A stretch of DNA of 51,380 bases from Clostridiaceae bacterium (GTDB taxonomy: Bacteria; Bacillota; Clostridia; Saccharofermentanales; Fastidiosipilaceae). Location: NCBI GenBank assembly GCA_012520525.1, contig JAAYOA010000124.1:1-51380 (forward strand), written 5' to 3'. Position 1 is the first letter of the stretch; each line of letters opens with the position of its first letter. The position numbers were made by a program, and so were the translations under genes. This document shows positions 25,401 through 35,002 of this stretch, piece after piece. The notes under the pieces are model-generated. The model saw only the letters and a program-made list of their open reading frames with translations, was not told the DNA's origin and did no database searches.

Positions 25401-26894
25401 TTAAAGTTCTCTTAATTCCGCTAAACTAAGGGCTCTCAAGCGGGGTGTTTTCTTGTATTGATGGTCAACCATGCGAGTTAAAATGTTATCTAACACCTGA
25501 ACGCCTTCCACAATGTACTTGCCTTTGTTGAGCATGGCACCTTCGGCTCTGCCCGCCATGGCAGCATCGGTAACCTCGGCTCGAGTTGGAATGCCCGTTT
25601 TAACCAAGCTGGATAGAATCTCCGTCGCCCATACGACAGGAACTTGTGCCGCTTCACATAGCCAAAGAATTTCTTCCTGAAGTTCGGCAAGACGCATATA
25701 TCCCGCTTCAACAGCCAAATCACCTCGGGCAATCATAATGCTAAAGGGATTTTTAGCCGCTCCAGCGACAATTATTTCGGGCAAATTATTAGCTCCTTCA
25801 ACGGTTTCTATTTTTGCCATGATGCCTTTCTTGCGTGCCTGCTCCAATCCAATGCACTCCACTAAATGTTTCTGGAATTTGCGAATGTCAGAAGCATTTC
25901 TCACAAAGGAAATGGCTATAATATCTGCATGTTCAGCTACAAACGGCAGATCCCTCAGATCCTTCTCTGTCAAAATAGGAAAGCTTTGATTAGACAAGGG
26001 GAAATTTAACCCCTTCTCCGCCCGCAAACGGACACTCCCCTCCGAGAGAATGTGTTTGACTTCAAGCATAACCCCTTCGGGATAAACACCACAGACATAG
26101 GTCTCTACCATGCCATCGTCAATTAACACAGCCGCTCCTTCTTTTAAAATTGGAATAATATCAGGAATACTGCTCTGCAGTACAATAGACGCTCCGTAAA
26201 AAGGTCTTAACAGTTCTTCGCCTGTCAAAAATATTCGATCTCCAACTCTCACTCGAGGACGCTGAATTGATGTATAAAGGGCTTTGATCCGAGTCTTAGG
26301 ACCCGCAATGTCCATTAGAATTCTACACGGACAGTCAAGTTCTTGAGAAACCTTCTTGACATTTCGGATCATTTCACCCCAGACTTCTTCATTATCATGA
26401 GAACAATTGACGCGAGCCATATTCATGCCCGCTTTAAACAGCCTCTTCAACATCTTTTCACTTGAAGCGACCTCCCTACTCAGAGTAACTAAAATAGCTG
26501 TATTCCTATGATCAGGGATTTTATCAAAGAGTTCTAAAGTATTCTTTTGGAGATTGTTCGCCCCTTCATAGAACATTGTCTCTGATACTTCGCTGGGATC
26601 ATAATTTACCTCGCCGAGTACTGTACCCAGGGTTCTGATGACGGCATCGAGATTTTCTAACGTCTTCGCCTCGGACCGTCCCAATGATGACAGACCATAA
26701 GGAGACAAAGAGGCTTGCAGCTCTCTTATATCTCTGCGTCTCAACGCTAAATAATATGCTAGGTTAAGAGCGCTTTCATGATAATTGTCGCGCTCAATAT
26801 GGAGTTGCCATTTTTGATATGTTTGATCGCCTTCAAGTTTGACTTCATTGCGCAGTGCGACCAAGGCCTTATAGAGTTTTTCATCTTTTAACAT
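25401..26894 (-). CDS. Divergent pyruvate kinase with N-terminal extension
   Basis: A 497-residue pyruvate-kinase-family protein. Residues 1 to about 125 form a helical N-terminal domain with LRRRDIRELQASLSPYGLSS, found in an atypical pyruvate kinase subgroup. The barrel follows: GMNMARVNCSH (canonical RLNFSHG), ILMDIAGPKTR, FVRNASDI, the catalytic MAKIE and MIARGDLAVE. The switch region reads WATEILSSLVKTGIPTRAEV then AMLNKG, where ordinary enzymes have ATQML and MLSGE. The usual C-terminal allosteric domain is missing. TAGGAGG precedes the ATG. It probably makes pyruvate and ATP from phosphoenolpyruvate, but regulation or even substrate may differ. Confidence 0.85.
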   Translation of the reverse strand: MLKDEKLYKALVALRNEVKLEGDQTYQKWQLHIERDNYHESALNLAYYLALRRRDIRELQASLSPYGLSSLGRSEAKTLENLDAVIRTLGTVLGEVNYDPSEVSETMFYEGANNLQKNTLELFDKIPDHRNTAILVTLSREVASSEKMLKRLFKAGMNMARVNCSHDNEEVWGEMIRNVKKVSQELDCPCRILMDIAGPKTRIKALYTSIQRPRVRVGDRIFLTGEELLRPFYGASIVLQSSIPDIIPILKEGAAVLIDDGMVETYVCGVYPEGVMLEVKHILSEGSVRLRAEKGLNFPLSNQSFPILTEKDLRDLPFVAEHADIIAISFVRNASDIRKFQKHLVECIGLEQARKKGIMAKIETVEGANNLPEIIVAGAAKNPFSIMIARGDLAVEAGYMRLAELQEEILWLCEAAQVPVVWATEILSSLVKTGIPTRAEVTDAAMAGRAEGAMLNKGKYIVEGVQVLDNILTRMVDHQYKKTPRLRALSLAELREL

Positions 26895-27274
26895 GGCAAA
26901 CCTCCTATAATAAATGGGCGGGCAAATTTATCCTAGCACATTTTTATAAGATTCGTGTTAAAAACCACGCAAAATTCTCAAATAATAAGAAAGTATTCTA
27001 GTTTCAATATTATTTATATAAATTTAAATGTGTGTTCATATGCAACAGTTCATTAAGTCCTTTTTTGTTTATATTGTACAATACAGCTTAATCAAACAGA
27101 TTAACATAGTATATTTTTTACTAAACGTGTATAATAATGGAAATGTTCCCAAGACAATTATTTTTAATTATTTTCGTATGAAATCAATAGAATTTGGCGT
27201 TTGAGATTATCTAATAAAAATTAACAAAATTATTGAATTGTATTTTAAAAATCATCGGTAGGAAAGGAGAGGCT
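26895..27274. other. Divergent promoter region between pyruvate kinase and the uronate operon
   Basis: A 380-base AT-rich gap. It contains the perfect 12-bp palindrome TATTGTACAATA (27072-27083) and, 46 bases further on, a perfect TATAAT (27130-27135) with no convincing -35 element. The palindrome could be an operator for the glucuronate operon; no regulator gene for that operon is in the window. Confidence 0.45.
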
Positions 27275-28894
27275 ATGGAAACCTTACATTTATCATTGAG
27301 CGAGCTCAAAAACAGAGAGAAATGGGAAGCTGCGGGATTTAAATTGCCCAACTATGACATCGAGGAAATGAGAAAACGCACGCTAGCCGAGCCGATTTGG
27401 ATGCACATCGGTGCCGGCAATATTTTTCGCATTTTTCCTTGCCGACTCCATGACGAATTATTAGATCAGGGTGAAGTTGACCGCGGTGTCATTATTCTTC
27501 AGACATACGATTCTGAGCGCAAAGATGCTATCTTGCGTCCCTACGACCTACTGTCAACGGCTGTAACTTTAAAAAGTGACGGCAACATCGACTTGAGAGT
27601 TGTCGGTTCCATTGCTGAGTCTATCAAATGCGAACCCCAATTCCCCGAAGATTATAAGCTAGCGAACGAATTATTTGCTGCGCCTTCGCTGCAGATTGTC
27701 AGTATGACAATAACTGAAAAGGGCTACAACTTGCGGGATTTAGACGGTGAATTTACCGATAAAGTTAAAAAGGAATTTGCCGACCCCGATGGTCCACAAT
27801 CCAACGCTATGGGCGCACTGGCTCGTTTATTGTACACCCGCTTCCAAAACGGCGCTCATCCCATTGCCTTGCTGAGCATGGACAATTGCTCTCACAATGG
27901 AGCCCGTCTAAGAGCTGCAGTTCTCGCTTATGTCGAGGCTTGGTGCAAGTCTGGCAAACTGCCCGAGGCCTTCCTCGAATATGCCAGCGACGAAAGCAAC
28001 GTCAGCTTCCCTTGGTCCATGATCGACAAAATTACTCCAGCAGCGGATCCTAAAGTGGGTCAAATGCTCCTTGATCGCGGTTACCAAGATGTGGAAATTC
28101 GTACTTATGAAGGAAGAAAACTGCAACCCTCTTTTGTCAACGCTGAAGAAACAGAGTACCTCGTAATCGAAGATAACTTCCCCAACGGTCGTCCGGCTTG
28201 GGAAAAAGGTGGTGTCTACTTTACGGACAGAGAAACGGTGGACAAAGTTGAAACGATGAAAGTGACCACTTGTCTCAATCCCTTACATACAGCTTTGGCC
28301 ATTTACGGCTGCCTTTTAGGTTACGACCGCATTTCTCAAGAGATGAAGGACGAGGATCTACTGCACTTGATTAAGCAAATCGGCTACCAAGAAGGTATGC
28401 CAGTGGTTGTACACCCAGGCATCATGGATCCCCGCGATTTTCTCGATACATGTATCAATGAGCGCTTCCCCAATCCCTTCATACCCGATATGCCCCAGCG
28501 CATTGCCAATGATACTTCCCAGAAATTACCGGTTCGCTTTGGCAAAACATTACAGGCCTATTGTGAAAAATTGCCTGAGCAAATCACATCTTTGACTTAT
28601 ATTCCAGCGGTCTTTGCAGGATGGATTCGCTATCTCATCGGCATTGACGACAACGGTGAGGTTTTCACGCCGTCACCTGATCCTATGTTGGCCACGTTGC
28701 AGGAAGAACTGGCTGACCTTGAATTCGGCAAAACTGACAATGTAGCCGACGTTGTCACCCCTCTACTGCGACGGGACAATATTTTTGGCGTCGATCTCGT
28801 TGAAGTGGGCTTGGCAGATAAAGTCATCGAAGGCGTAAAGCAAATGATTTCGGGCAAAGGTAATGTGAGGAAATACCTCCAATCACTGGACTGA
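27275..28894 (+). CDS. uxuB: Fructuronate reductase / mannitol dehydrogenase family
   Basis: A 539-residue NAD-dependent enzyme that reduces D-fructuronate to D-mannonate. The ATG at 27275 has AGGAAAGGAGAGG upstream; an in-frame codon at 27233 does not. It has an N-terminal Rossmann segment MHIGAGNIFRIF and the family signature K-x5-N-x2-H in MKVTTCLNPLH. The length is above that of the E. coli enzyme (about 486). It opens a plus-strand cluster with uxuA, uxaC, eda and kdgK, which fixes the role as fructuronate rather than mannitol metabolism. Confidence 0.92.
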   Translation: METLHLSLSELKNREKWEAAGFKLPNYDIEEMRKRTLAEPIWMHIGAGNIFRIFPCRLHDELLDQGEVDRGVIILQTYDSERKDAILRPYDLLSTAVTLKSDGNIDLRVVGSIAESIKCEPQFPEDYKLANELFAAPSLQIVSMTITEKGYNLRDLDGEFTDKVKKEFADPDGPQSNAMGALARLLYTRFQNGAHPIALLSMDNCSHNGARLRAAVLAYVEAWCKSGKLPEAFLEYASDESNVSFPWSMIDKITPAADPKVGQMLLDRGYQDVEIRTYEGRKLQPSFVNAEETEYLVIEDNFPNGRPAWEKGGVYFTDRETVDKVETMKVTTCLNPLHTALAIYGCLLGYDRISQEMKDEDLLHLIKQIGYQEGMPVVVHPGIMDPRDFLDTCINERFPNPFIPDMPQRIANDTSQKLPVRFGKTLQAYCEKLPEQITSLTYIPAVFAGWIRYLIGIDDNGEVFTPSPDPMLATLQEELADLEFGKTDNVADVVTPLLRRDNIFGVDLVEVGLADKVIEGVKQMISGKGNVRKYLQSLD

Positions 28895-28938
28895 TTTCAC
28901 GCTTCGCACTATTCAATCCATTCATTTGATCTAAACAA

Positions 28939-29119
28939 CGCTTTCCGCCGGAAGAATGGCAATTAATGATTCGGATCACCACAGCCCCATTGGCAAATCA
29001 GATCCCATTAATTAAAAATGGTTCGGCGGCAAGCGAGCATTAGATAAACCAGAAGAACCTCATGCCTAACAGGATGTATTGTATGGCAACTGGGCGCTCT
29101 AAAGTGCGCTGAGGCATGA
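28939..29119 (+). ncRNA. Structured leader RNA candidate upstream of uxuA
   Basis: The 259-base uxuB-uxuA gap folds into two nested hairpins. In the first, CGCTTTCCGCCG (28939-28950) pairs with CGGCGGCAAGCG (29024-29035), 11 of 12 bases. Inside it AATTAATG (28961-28968) pairs with CATTAATT (29006-29013) and GGATC (28973-28977) with GATCC (29001-29005), around a 23-base loop. In the second, TCATGCCT (29060-29067) pairs with AGGCATGA (29112-29119), with CAG/CTG continuing inside. No known riboswitch class was recognised. It may be a cis-regulatory leader, a processing or stability element, or a copy of an interspersed repeat. Confidence 0.5.
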
Positions 29120-29153
29120 CAAGCAATCAAACGAGAAAGACGAGGTAAAATTT

Positions 29154-30236
29154 ATGAAGATGACATTCCGTTGGTACGGCGAAGGAAATGACAGTGTTCC
29201 GTTAAAATACATCCGTCAGATTCCTAATTGTTCCGGCATTATGGGTGTACTCGATCAGTATGCAGCAGGTGAGGTTTGGCCTGAAGAGGTCATTGCTGAC
29301 TATGTCAAACACGTCAACAGCGCAGGACTTGAAGTAGAAGTCATCGAATCTGTCAACGTACACGAAGATATCAAACTCGGCCTCGACACCCGTGACCAAT
29401 ACATTGAAAATTACAACCAAACCATCCGCAACCTGGCTAAACATGGCATCAAAGTCATCGTCTATAACTTTATGCCGGTATTCGACTGGCTACGCACAGA
29501 CCTCAACCGAGAGATTGAAGAGGACGGTTCCACCTCCCTCTATTACGATGAAAAAGAATTGCAAGGCATGACACCTCAAGAGTTGGTGGCCAAAACAGCC
29601 GAGACTTCTGGTGGCTTCACTCTGCCCGGCTGGGAACCCGACCGCCTGGCTGAACTAGACAAGGTTCTCAAACAATATGAATCCGTGGATGCCGAACAAC
29701 TATTAAAGAACTATAAGTATTTCTTGGAAGGCATCATCCCTACTTGTGAAGAAGTAGGCATCCGCATGGCCGTCCATCCCGATGATCCCGCCTGGCCAAT
29801 CTTTGGCATTCCCCGCATCGCCCACTCCCAAGAACAATTTGACCGCATCATTGAATTAGTGGACAGCCCGGCCAACAGTCTGTGCCTTTGCACTGGCTCT
29901 CTGGGATCCTCACCGGCCAACGACATTCCCAACATCATCCGTCATTTCGCTGCCAAGGATCGCATCGCCTGTGCCCACGTCCGCAATGTCAAATATTTAG
30001 GCGAGCGCCGGTTCCGCGAAGCCAGTCACTTGTCAGCCGATGGCGACCTGGATATGTTCGAGATTATGCTTGCTCTATACGAAAATGATTTCCAAGGCTA
30101 CATTCGACCCGATCACGGTCGCATGATTTGGGACGAACAAGCTCGCGCCGGTTATGGTCTTTACGATCGCGCCCTCGGCATTGCCTATTTGAACGGCATC
30201 TGGGAATCCCTCCAAAAAATGAAACCTCGTCAATAA
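29154..30236 (+). CDS. uxuA: Mannonate dehydratase
   Basis: A 360-residue UxuA that removes water from D-mannonate to give 2-keto-3-deoxygluconate. The N-terminal [17 protein letters not shown] and [13 protein letters not shown], the segments [18 protein letters not shown] and [15 protein letters not shown], and [11 protein letters not shown] near the C-terminus are all family hallmarks, and length is normal. The active-site metal ligands (His, Cys, His, Asp type) fall in these blocks. A weak CGAGG site lies upstream of the ATG. It follows the structured leader described separately. Confidence 0.96.
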   Translation: MKMTFRWYGEGNDSVPLKYIRQIPNCSGIMGVLDQYAAGEVWPEEVIADYVKHVNSAGLEVEVIESVNVHEDIKLGLDTRDQYIENYNQTIRNLAKHGIKVIVYNFMPVFDWLRTDLNREIEEDGSTSLYYDEKELQGMTPQELVAKTAETSGGFTLPGWEPDRLAELDKVLKQYESVDAEQLLKNYKYFLEGIIPTCEEVGIRMAVHPDDPAWPIFGIPRIAHSQEQFDRIIELVDSPANSLCLCTGSLGSSPANDIPNIIRHFAAKDRIACAHVRNVKYLGERRFREASHLSADGDLDMFEIMLALYENDFQGYIRPDHGRMIWDEQARAGYGLYDRALGIAYLNGIWESLQKMKPRQ

Positions 30237-30323
30237 AAGTTCGACGAACGATCAAACGAAATCACTATAGAACAATGCTCTGATATCAAATTTAGAGTTT
30301 TAACTTAATCTGGAGGTTTCAAA

Positions 30324-31742
30324 ATGTCCAACAAGCCCTTTATTCACGATGACTTTATCCTACAGTCTGAAACAGCTAAGCGATTCTATCACGACTACGC
30401 AGAGAATCTGCCGATTATCGACTTCCACTGCCATCTAGATCCCAAAGAAATCTATGACGACAAGAAGTTCCGCAACCTCGCCGACATCTGGCTCGCTGGA
30501 GATCACTACAAATGGCGTGCCCTGCGTGCCAATGCAGTACCCGAAGAATTGGTCAGCGGCGACGGCGACGATCGGGCAAAATTTGATGCCTGGGCAAAAG
30601 TTATGCCCTACACAATTGGCAATCCTCTTTATCACTGGTCACATTTAGAGTTGACCCGTTACTTTGGCATTACCGATCTGCTTTCTCCGGCAACGGCGGA
30701 CAGTATTTGGGATCGAGCCAACGAATTACTAAAACAAGACGACTTTAGCACGCGCAATATGATCCGCCGCTTTAAGGTCGAGTTGATCGGCACCACTGAT
30801 GACGCTTTGAGTCCATTAGCTGAACATAAAGCTCTAAAAGATGAACCCGACCTCGGCTTTATTGTCTCACCTACTTTCCGTCCCGACCGCTTCCTGCATC
30901 CGCAGAAAGCACCTTTCGCTGATGCAGTTTATGAACTTTGTGAAGAACTGGGCATCAATGCAAAAGACATCTCTTTTGCAGATCTCATGGACGCTCTACG
31001 CGATCGGATCGATAAATTTGTTGAAAGTGGCTGTCGCATCACAGACCATGGACTGGAAAATTACCACTTCGCTCTAGCCGAAGACAGTGATGTACTCGAT
31101 GACATGTTGTCTGACTTCTTGGATGGCGAATTGGCTGAGGAAGAAGACTTAGCCATTTGGCAAACCGAATTCCTCCTAGCCTTGACGCCTAAGTATGTTG
31201 AACACAACTTGACAATGCAGGTACACTTCGGTGCTATGCGGAATAACAATTCTCGTATGTTCGCTATAACAGGACCCGACGCTGGCTTTGACTCCATCGG
31301 CAACTCGGCCGACATCGAGTCATTGTCTTGTCTTCTCGATGCTATGAACAGCGATGACGCACTGCCCCGCACCATCCTTTACAACTTAAACTCTTCGGAC
31401 AATGCCGCCCTTTGTACTCTGTGCGGAGATTTCAATGACGCTTCAATGAGAGCAAAAGTGTCCTTTGGTGCCGCTTGGTGGTTCCACGATCAAAAAATTG
31501 GCATGGAGCGCCATCTGGAAGACCTTAGCGTCCTAGGCTATATGCGTCAATTTCCCGGCATGGTCACAGACTCCCGCAGTTTCTTATCTTATACACGGCA
31601 TGAATATTTCCGTCGGATTCTTTGCAATACGCTAGGAAAATGGTGGGATGAAGGATTACTTCCTCATGACGAGGAACTTTTAAAAGATACGATCTATGAT
31701 ATGTGCTATGGCAATGCCAAGACCATCATGGGACTGTCTTAA
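30324..31742 (+). CDS. uxaC: Glucuronate isomerase (uronate isomerase)
   Basis: A 472-residue UxaC of the amidohydrolase superfamily, which interconverts D-glucuronate and D-fructuronate (and galacturonate with tagaturonate). It has IIDFHCHLDPKEI with the HxH metal motif near residue 35, WSHLELTRYFGI, TTDDALSPL, MQVHFGAMRNNNSRMF and the C-terminal DSRSFLSYTRHEYFRRILC region. Length is as usual. CTGGAGG precedes the ATG. It catalyses the entry step of the operon although it is third in order. Confidence 0.97.
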   Translation: MSNKPFIHDDFILQSETAKRFYHDYAENLPIIDFHCHLDPKEIYDDKKFRNLADIWLAGDHYKWRALRANAVPEELVSGDGDDRAKFDAWAKVMPYTIGNPLYHWSHLELTRYFGITDLLSPATADSIWDRANELLKQDDFSTRNMIRRFKVELIGTTDDALSPLAEHKALKDEPDLGFIVSPTFRPDRFLHPQKAPFADAVYELCEELGINAKDISFADLMDALRDRIDKFVESGCRITDHGLENYHFALAEDSDVLDDMLSDFLDGELAEEEDLAIWQTEFLLALTPKYVEHNLTMQVHFGAMRNNNSRMFAITGPDAGFDSIGNSADIESLSCLLDAMNSDDALPRTILYNLNSSDNAALCTLCGDFNDASMRAKVSFGAAWWFHDQKIGMERHLEDLSVLGYMRQFPGMVTDSRSFLSYTRHEYFRRILCNTLGKWWDEGLLPHDEELLKDTIYDMCYGNAKTIMGLS

Positions 31743-31904
31743 AATGATCCTGTATAGATAAAACTCAATTTTTAAACAAAACTTTGATCAACCAATTTAC
31801 CCACAACCACCGATTTAAAGTGCTATTTAGATGTCGGTAAAAAGATTAGAAAAGTCAAGTACCTATTTCGCAGAACTTCTATTAATAGATAAGGAGCAAC
31901 CACT

Positions 31905-32543
31905 ATGTATGAAATGTTAAAAGGTCATGGCATCGTTCCCGTCATAAAATTTGATTCCGCAGATGACGCCCTGCCCTTAGCTGATGCCTTGGCGGCTGGT
32001 GGCATCAAAATTATGGAAATAACCTACCGCAGCGAAGCGGCCAGCTCGGCAATCGAACAAGTTGCTAAAGAACGACCAGACATTCTGGTGGGAGCGGGCA
32101 CTGTTCTGAATCTCGAACAATTAAAGGCGGCGGAGGCAGCCGGTGCCAAATTCATCGTCAGCCCCGGCTTTGACGAAACCATTGTGGTCGAAGGATTAAA
32201 ACGCAACCTGGTTATGCTCCCAGGATGTGTCACCCCCAGTGAAATTATGGCGGCCATGTCTTTAGGATTAAAAGTCTTAAAGTTCTTCCCTGCCTCGGTT
32301 TACGGTGGCATTAAAGCCATTAAATCATTGGCCTCGGTCTTTGGTGGCATCAAATTTATGCCTACAGGCGGTGTCACTGCAGACAATTTAGCCGAATATC
32401 TGTCTATCCCACAAATTCAAGCTTGCGGTGGTACTTGGATGGTCAAAGCTAACCTGATCAACGGTGCAGAATTCGAAACAATCACTAAGTTATCTCAGGA
32501 AGCAACCGATATCTATCGGAAGATACGCCCCGATGAAACTTAA
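31905..32543 (+). CDS. eda: 2-keto-3-deoxy-6-phosphogluconate aldolase
   Basis: A 212-residue class I KDPG/KHG aldolase that splits KDPG into pyruvate and glyceraldehyde-3-phosphate. The catalytic base lies in KIMEITYRS, and the Schiff-base Lys in LKVLKFFPAS. GAGTVLN, FIVSPGFD, LPGCVTPSE and FMPTGGV are also present. AAGGAGC is upstream of the ATG. It forms the last step of the pathway; a 162-base gap separates it from uxaC and about 200 bases from kdgK. Confidence 0.95.
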   Translation: MYEMLKGHGIVPVIKFDSADDALPLADALAAGGIKIMEITYRSEAASSAIEQVAKERPDILVGAGTVLNLEQLKAAEAAGAKFIVSPGFDETIVVEGLKRNLVMLPGCVTPSEIMAAMSLGLKVLKFFPASVYGGIKAIKSLASVFGGIKFMPTGGVTADNLAEYLSIPQIQACGGTWMVKANLINGAEFETITKLSQEATDIYRKIRPDET

Positions 32544-32740
32544 GCCCTCAATGTCAGTTAAATAATTAAGACTTTGAAATCCAGAAAATATCGACATTCA
32601 CCTATTAACTAGTTTTTCTCTATATTTGTTCAAAAGTCCTAAATAATTGAATGGCTTATTTGGGCATTGAAATATCATACATAACTCCCTAACCAGTCAT
32701 CTATCTTTCTGGTGGAGTAAAAAGAAAAGGAGATTGATCC

Positions 32741-33838
32741 ATGGAACTTAATTTAAAAGATGCTTCTGCTTGTCGTTATGATGCAGTTTCCCTCGGTGAA
32801 GTTATGCTGCGACTAGATCCCGGCGACAACAGAATCCGCAATGCGCGCCAATTTACTGCTTGGGAAGGTGGCGGTGAGTATAACGTCATCCGTGGTCTGC
32901 GCCGCTGTTTTGGTATGAGAACAGCTGTCGTCACCGCTCTGGCTGATAATGATATTGGCTGGCTGATTGAAGACTTCATCCTTCAAGGAGGCGTCGACAC
33001 AAGGTGGATTCACTGGGAAGAATTTGACGGCATCGGTCGCACCTCCCGCAATGGTTTAAACTTTACAGAACGTGGCTTTGGTGTCCGTGGAGCAAGAGGC
33101 ATCTCCGACCGCGCCTACACAGCCATCAGCAACTTAAAACCTGGCGACATCGACTGGGAAAAACTCTTCGGCGAATACGGCGTCCGCTGGTTCCACACAG
33201 GTGGTATTTGTGCTGCCCTGTCAGCAACCACCGCCGAAGTGGTCATCGAAGCCCTCGAAGTTGCAAAAAAATATGGCACCATTACAAGCTACGACTTAAA
33301 CTATCGTCCCTCCCTTTGGAATGCCATCGGCGGACAGGAAAAATGTCAGGCTGTCAATAAACGCATCGCTCCTCTGATTGATGTCATGATCGGCAACGAA
33401 GAAGACTTCACAGCCTGCCTTGGTTTTGAAATCGAAGGCGCTGATGAGCATCTCAAAGAACTGGATACCGACAGCTACAAAAAGATGTTGCAACTGGCCT
33501 CCGAAACATATCCCAACTTTAAGGCCATCGGCAACAGCCTGCGCACCGTTCATACCGCCAGCGACAATGACTGGTCCGGTCTGATCTATTGCGACGGCGT
33601 TATCCATAAAGCGAAACAATATGATCATTTGGAAATCTTTGATCGCGTTGGCGGCGGCGACAGCTTCGCCTCTGGCATCATCTATGGCCTCATGACCACC
33701 GGTGATCCCGAAATTGCAGTCAACTATGGTGCAGCCCACGGCGCCCTGGCCATGACGACACCTGGTGATACTACAACAGCTCGCAAGAGCGAAGTCGAAG
33801 CTCTCATGGGTGGCGGTAGCGCCAGAGTTCAGCGCTAA
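32741..33838 (+). CDS. kdgK: 2-keto-3-deoxygluconate kinase (PfkB family)
   Basis: A 365-residue PfkB-family sugar kinase that phosphorylates 2-keto-3-deoxygluconate to KDPG. N-terminal SLGEVMLRLDPGDNRIRNAR, the substrate-binding WEGGGEYNVIRGLRRCFG, SYDLNYRPSLW and the C-terminal anion-hole RVGGGDSFASGI (Asp is the catalytic base) are visible. AAAGGAG precedes the ATG. It sits between eda and the TRAP transporter genes, matching its pathway role. Confidence 0.93.
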   Translation: MELNLKDASACRYDAVSLGEVMLRLDPGDNRIRNARQFTAWEGGGEYNVIRGLRRCFGMRTAVVTALADNDIGWLIEDFILQGGVDTRWIHWEEFDGIGRTSRNGLNFTERGFGVRGARGISDRAYTAISNLKPGDIDWEKLFGEYGVRWFHTGGICAALSATTAEVVIEALEVAKKYGTITSYDLNYRPSLWNAIGGQEKCQAVNKRIAPLIDVMIGNEEDFTACLGFEIEGADEHLKELDTDSYKKMLQLASETYPNFKAIGNSLRTVHTASDNDWSGLIYCDGVIHKAKQYDHLEIFDRVGGGDSFASGIIYGLMTTGDPEIAVNYGAAHGALAMTTPGDTTTARKSEVEALMGGGSARVQR

Positions 33839-33943
33839 ACAACGATTTGTATCTATCTGTGGCGGTTCTTGCCTTTTGACCGCCACACATTATACAACCA
33901 GCCAAGACGTCAAAGGCGTCACAACATTAAGGAGGGAAGTATA

Positions 33944-34984
33944 TTGAAAAAGTATCTTAGATCAATCGCCTTGTGTTTAGCGATGGTTTTAATGTTAGGT
34001 CTGACCACATCTTGTGGTGGCGGAGGTACAGATGGTCGCACCATCATCCGCATCGGACATAACCAGTCGGAAAATCACCCGACACACAAAGGATTGACGG
34101 CATTCCAAGAGTTTATTAACGAGAAATTAGGCGATCGTTACGACGTTCAGGTCTACCCCAGTGAACTATTAGGATCTCAAACTGATATGGTGCAGCTGAC
34201 CCAGACCGGCGCGATTGACTTTGTGGTCGCCAGTAACGCGATATTAGAGACATTTAATAAAACCTACGAAATCTTCAACCTGCCCTACTTGTTCGTCTCC
34301 ACCGAGGCTTACCATCACGTCATGGACGACCCTGATATCGTCGGACCCATCTTCTCAGCTACAAAAGAATCTGGCTTTTACGGTTGTACATGGATTGACG
34401 CGGGTACCCGAAATTTCTATACAAAAGATACACCGATCAACTCACCGGACGACTTAAAAGGATTAAAGATTCGTGTTCAACAATCCCCCACCAACGTTAT
34501 GATGATGGATCTGTTGGGTGGATCTGCCTCTCCGATGGGCTTTGGTGAGGTGTACACCTCGCTCCAGGCTGGCATCATCGATGGCGCAGAAAATAACGAG
34601 ATGGCCCTCGTCGACAACGGTCACGGTGAAGTCTGTAAATTCTATTCCTATGATATGCACCAAATGGTCCCCGATATTCTGCTCGTCAATGCAGAGTTCC
34701 TCGATAATCTTCCCGCTGATGAGCGAGCGATCTTTGAAGAAGGATTTAAAATCGTCAATCAAGTGGAACGTGAAGCCTGGGTAGACGCGGTGGCAGAGGC
34801 GAAAGACTACGCTGAAAACGTACAGAAAGTCGAATTCCTCTATCCCGATCCTGCCGCCTTCCAAGAAAAATGTCTACCACTCCATCAGACCGTCTTGGAC
34901 AACAACCCTGCTCTACAGCCCGTCTATGACGCCATCATGGAGTACAACAAAGAGTACCCACCGCAAACAGATGCGGCGGAATAA
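33944..34984 (+). CDS. TRAP transporter substrate-binding lipoprotein (DctP family)
   Basis: A 346-residue extracytoplasmic binding lipoprotein of a TRAP transporter. The start is a TTG at 33944, with AAGGAGG seven bases before; this gives the signal MKKYLRSIALCLAMVLMLGL (in part) and the lipobox TTSC. Upstream in-frame starts lack a ribosome binding site. DctP hallmarks are IRIGHNQSENHPTHKGL, LGSQTDMVQLTQTGAIDFV, GLKIRVQQSPTNVMMMDLLG (with the carboxylate-binding Arg), and GEVYTSLQAGIIDGAEN. Given the operon, glucuronate or a related uronate is the likely ligand. Confidence 0.93.
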   Translation: MKKYLRSIALCLAMVLMLGLTTSCGGGGTDGRTIIRIGHNQSENHPTHKGLTAFQEFINEKLGDRYDVQVYPSELLGSQTDMVQLTQTGAIDFVVASNAILETFNKTYEIFNLPYLFVSTEAYHHVMDDPDIVGPIFSATKESGFYGCTWIDAGTRNFYTKDTPINSPDDLKGLKIRVQQSPTNVMMMDLLGGSASPMGFGEVYTSLQAGIIDGAENNEMALVDNGHGEVCKFYSYDMHQMVPDILLVNAEFLDNLPADERAIFEEGFKIVNQVEREAWVDAVAEAKDYAENVQKVEFLYPDPAAFQEKCLPLHQTVLDNNPALQPVYDAIMEYNKEYPPQTDAAE

Positions 34985-35002
34985 GCGGAAGGATGTGTGG
35001 TA

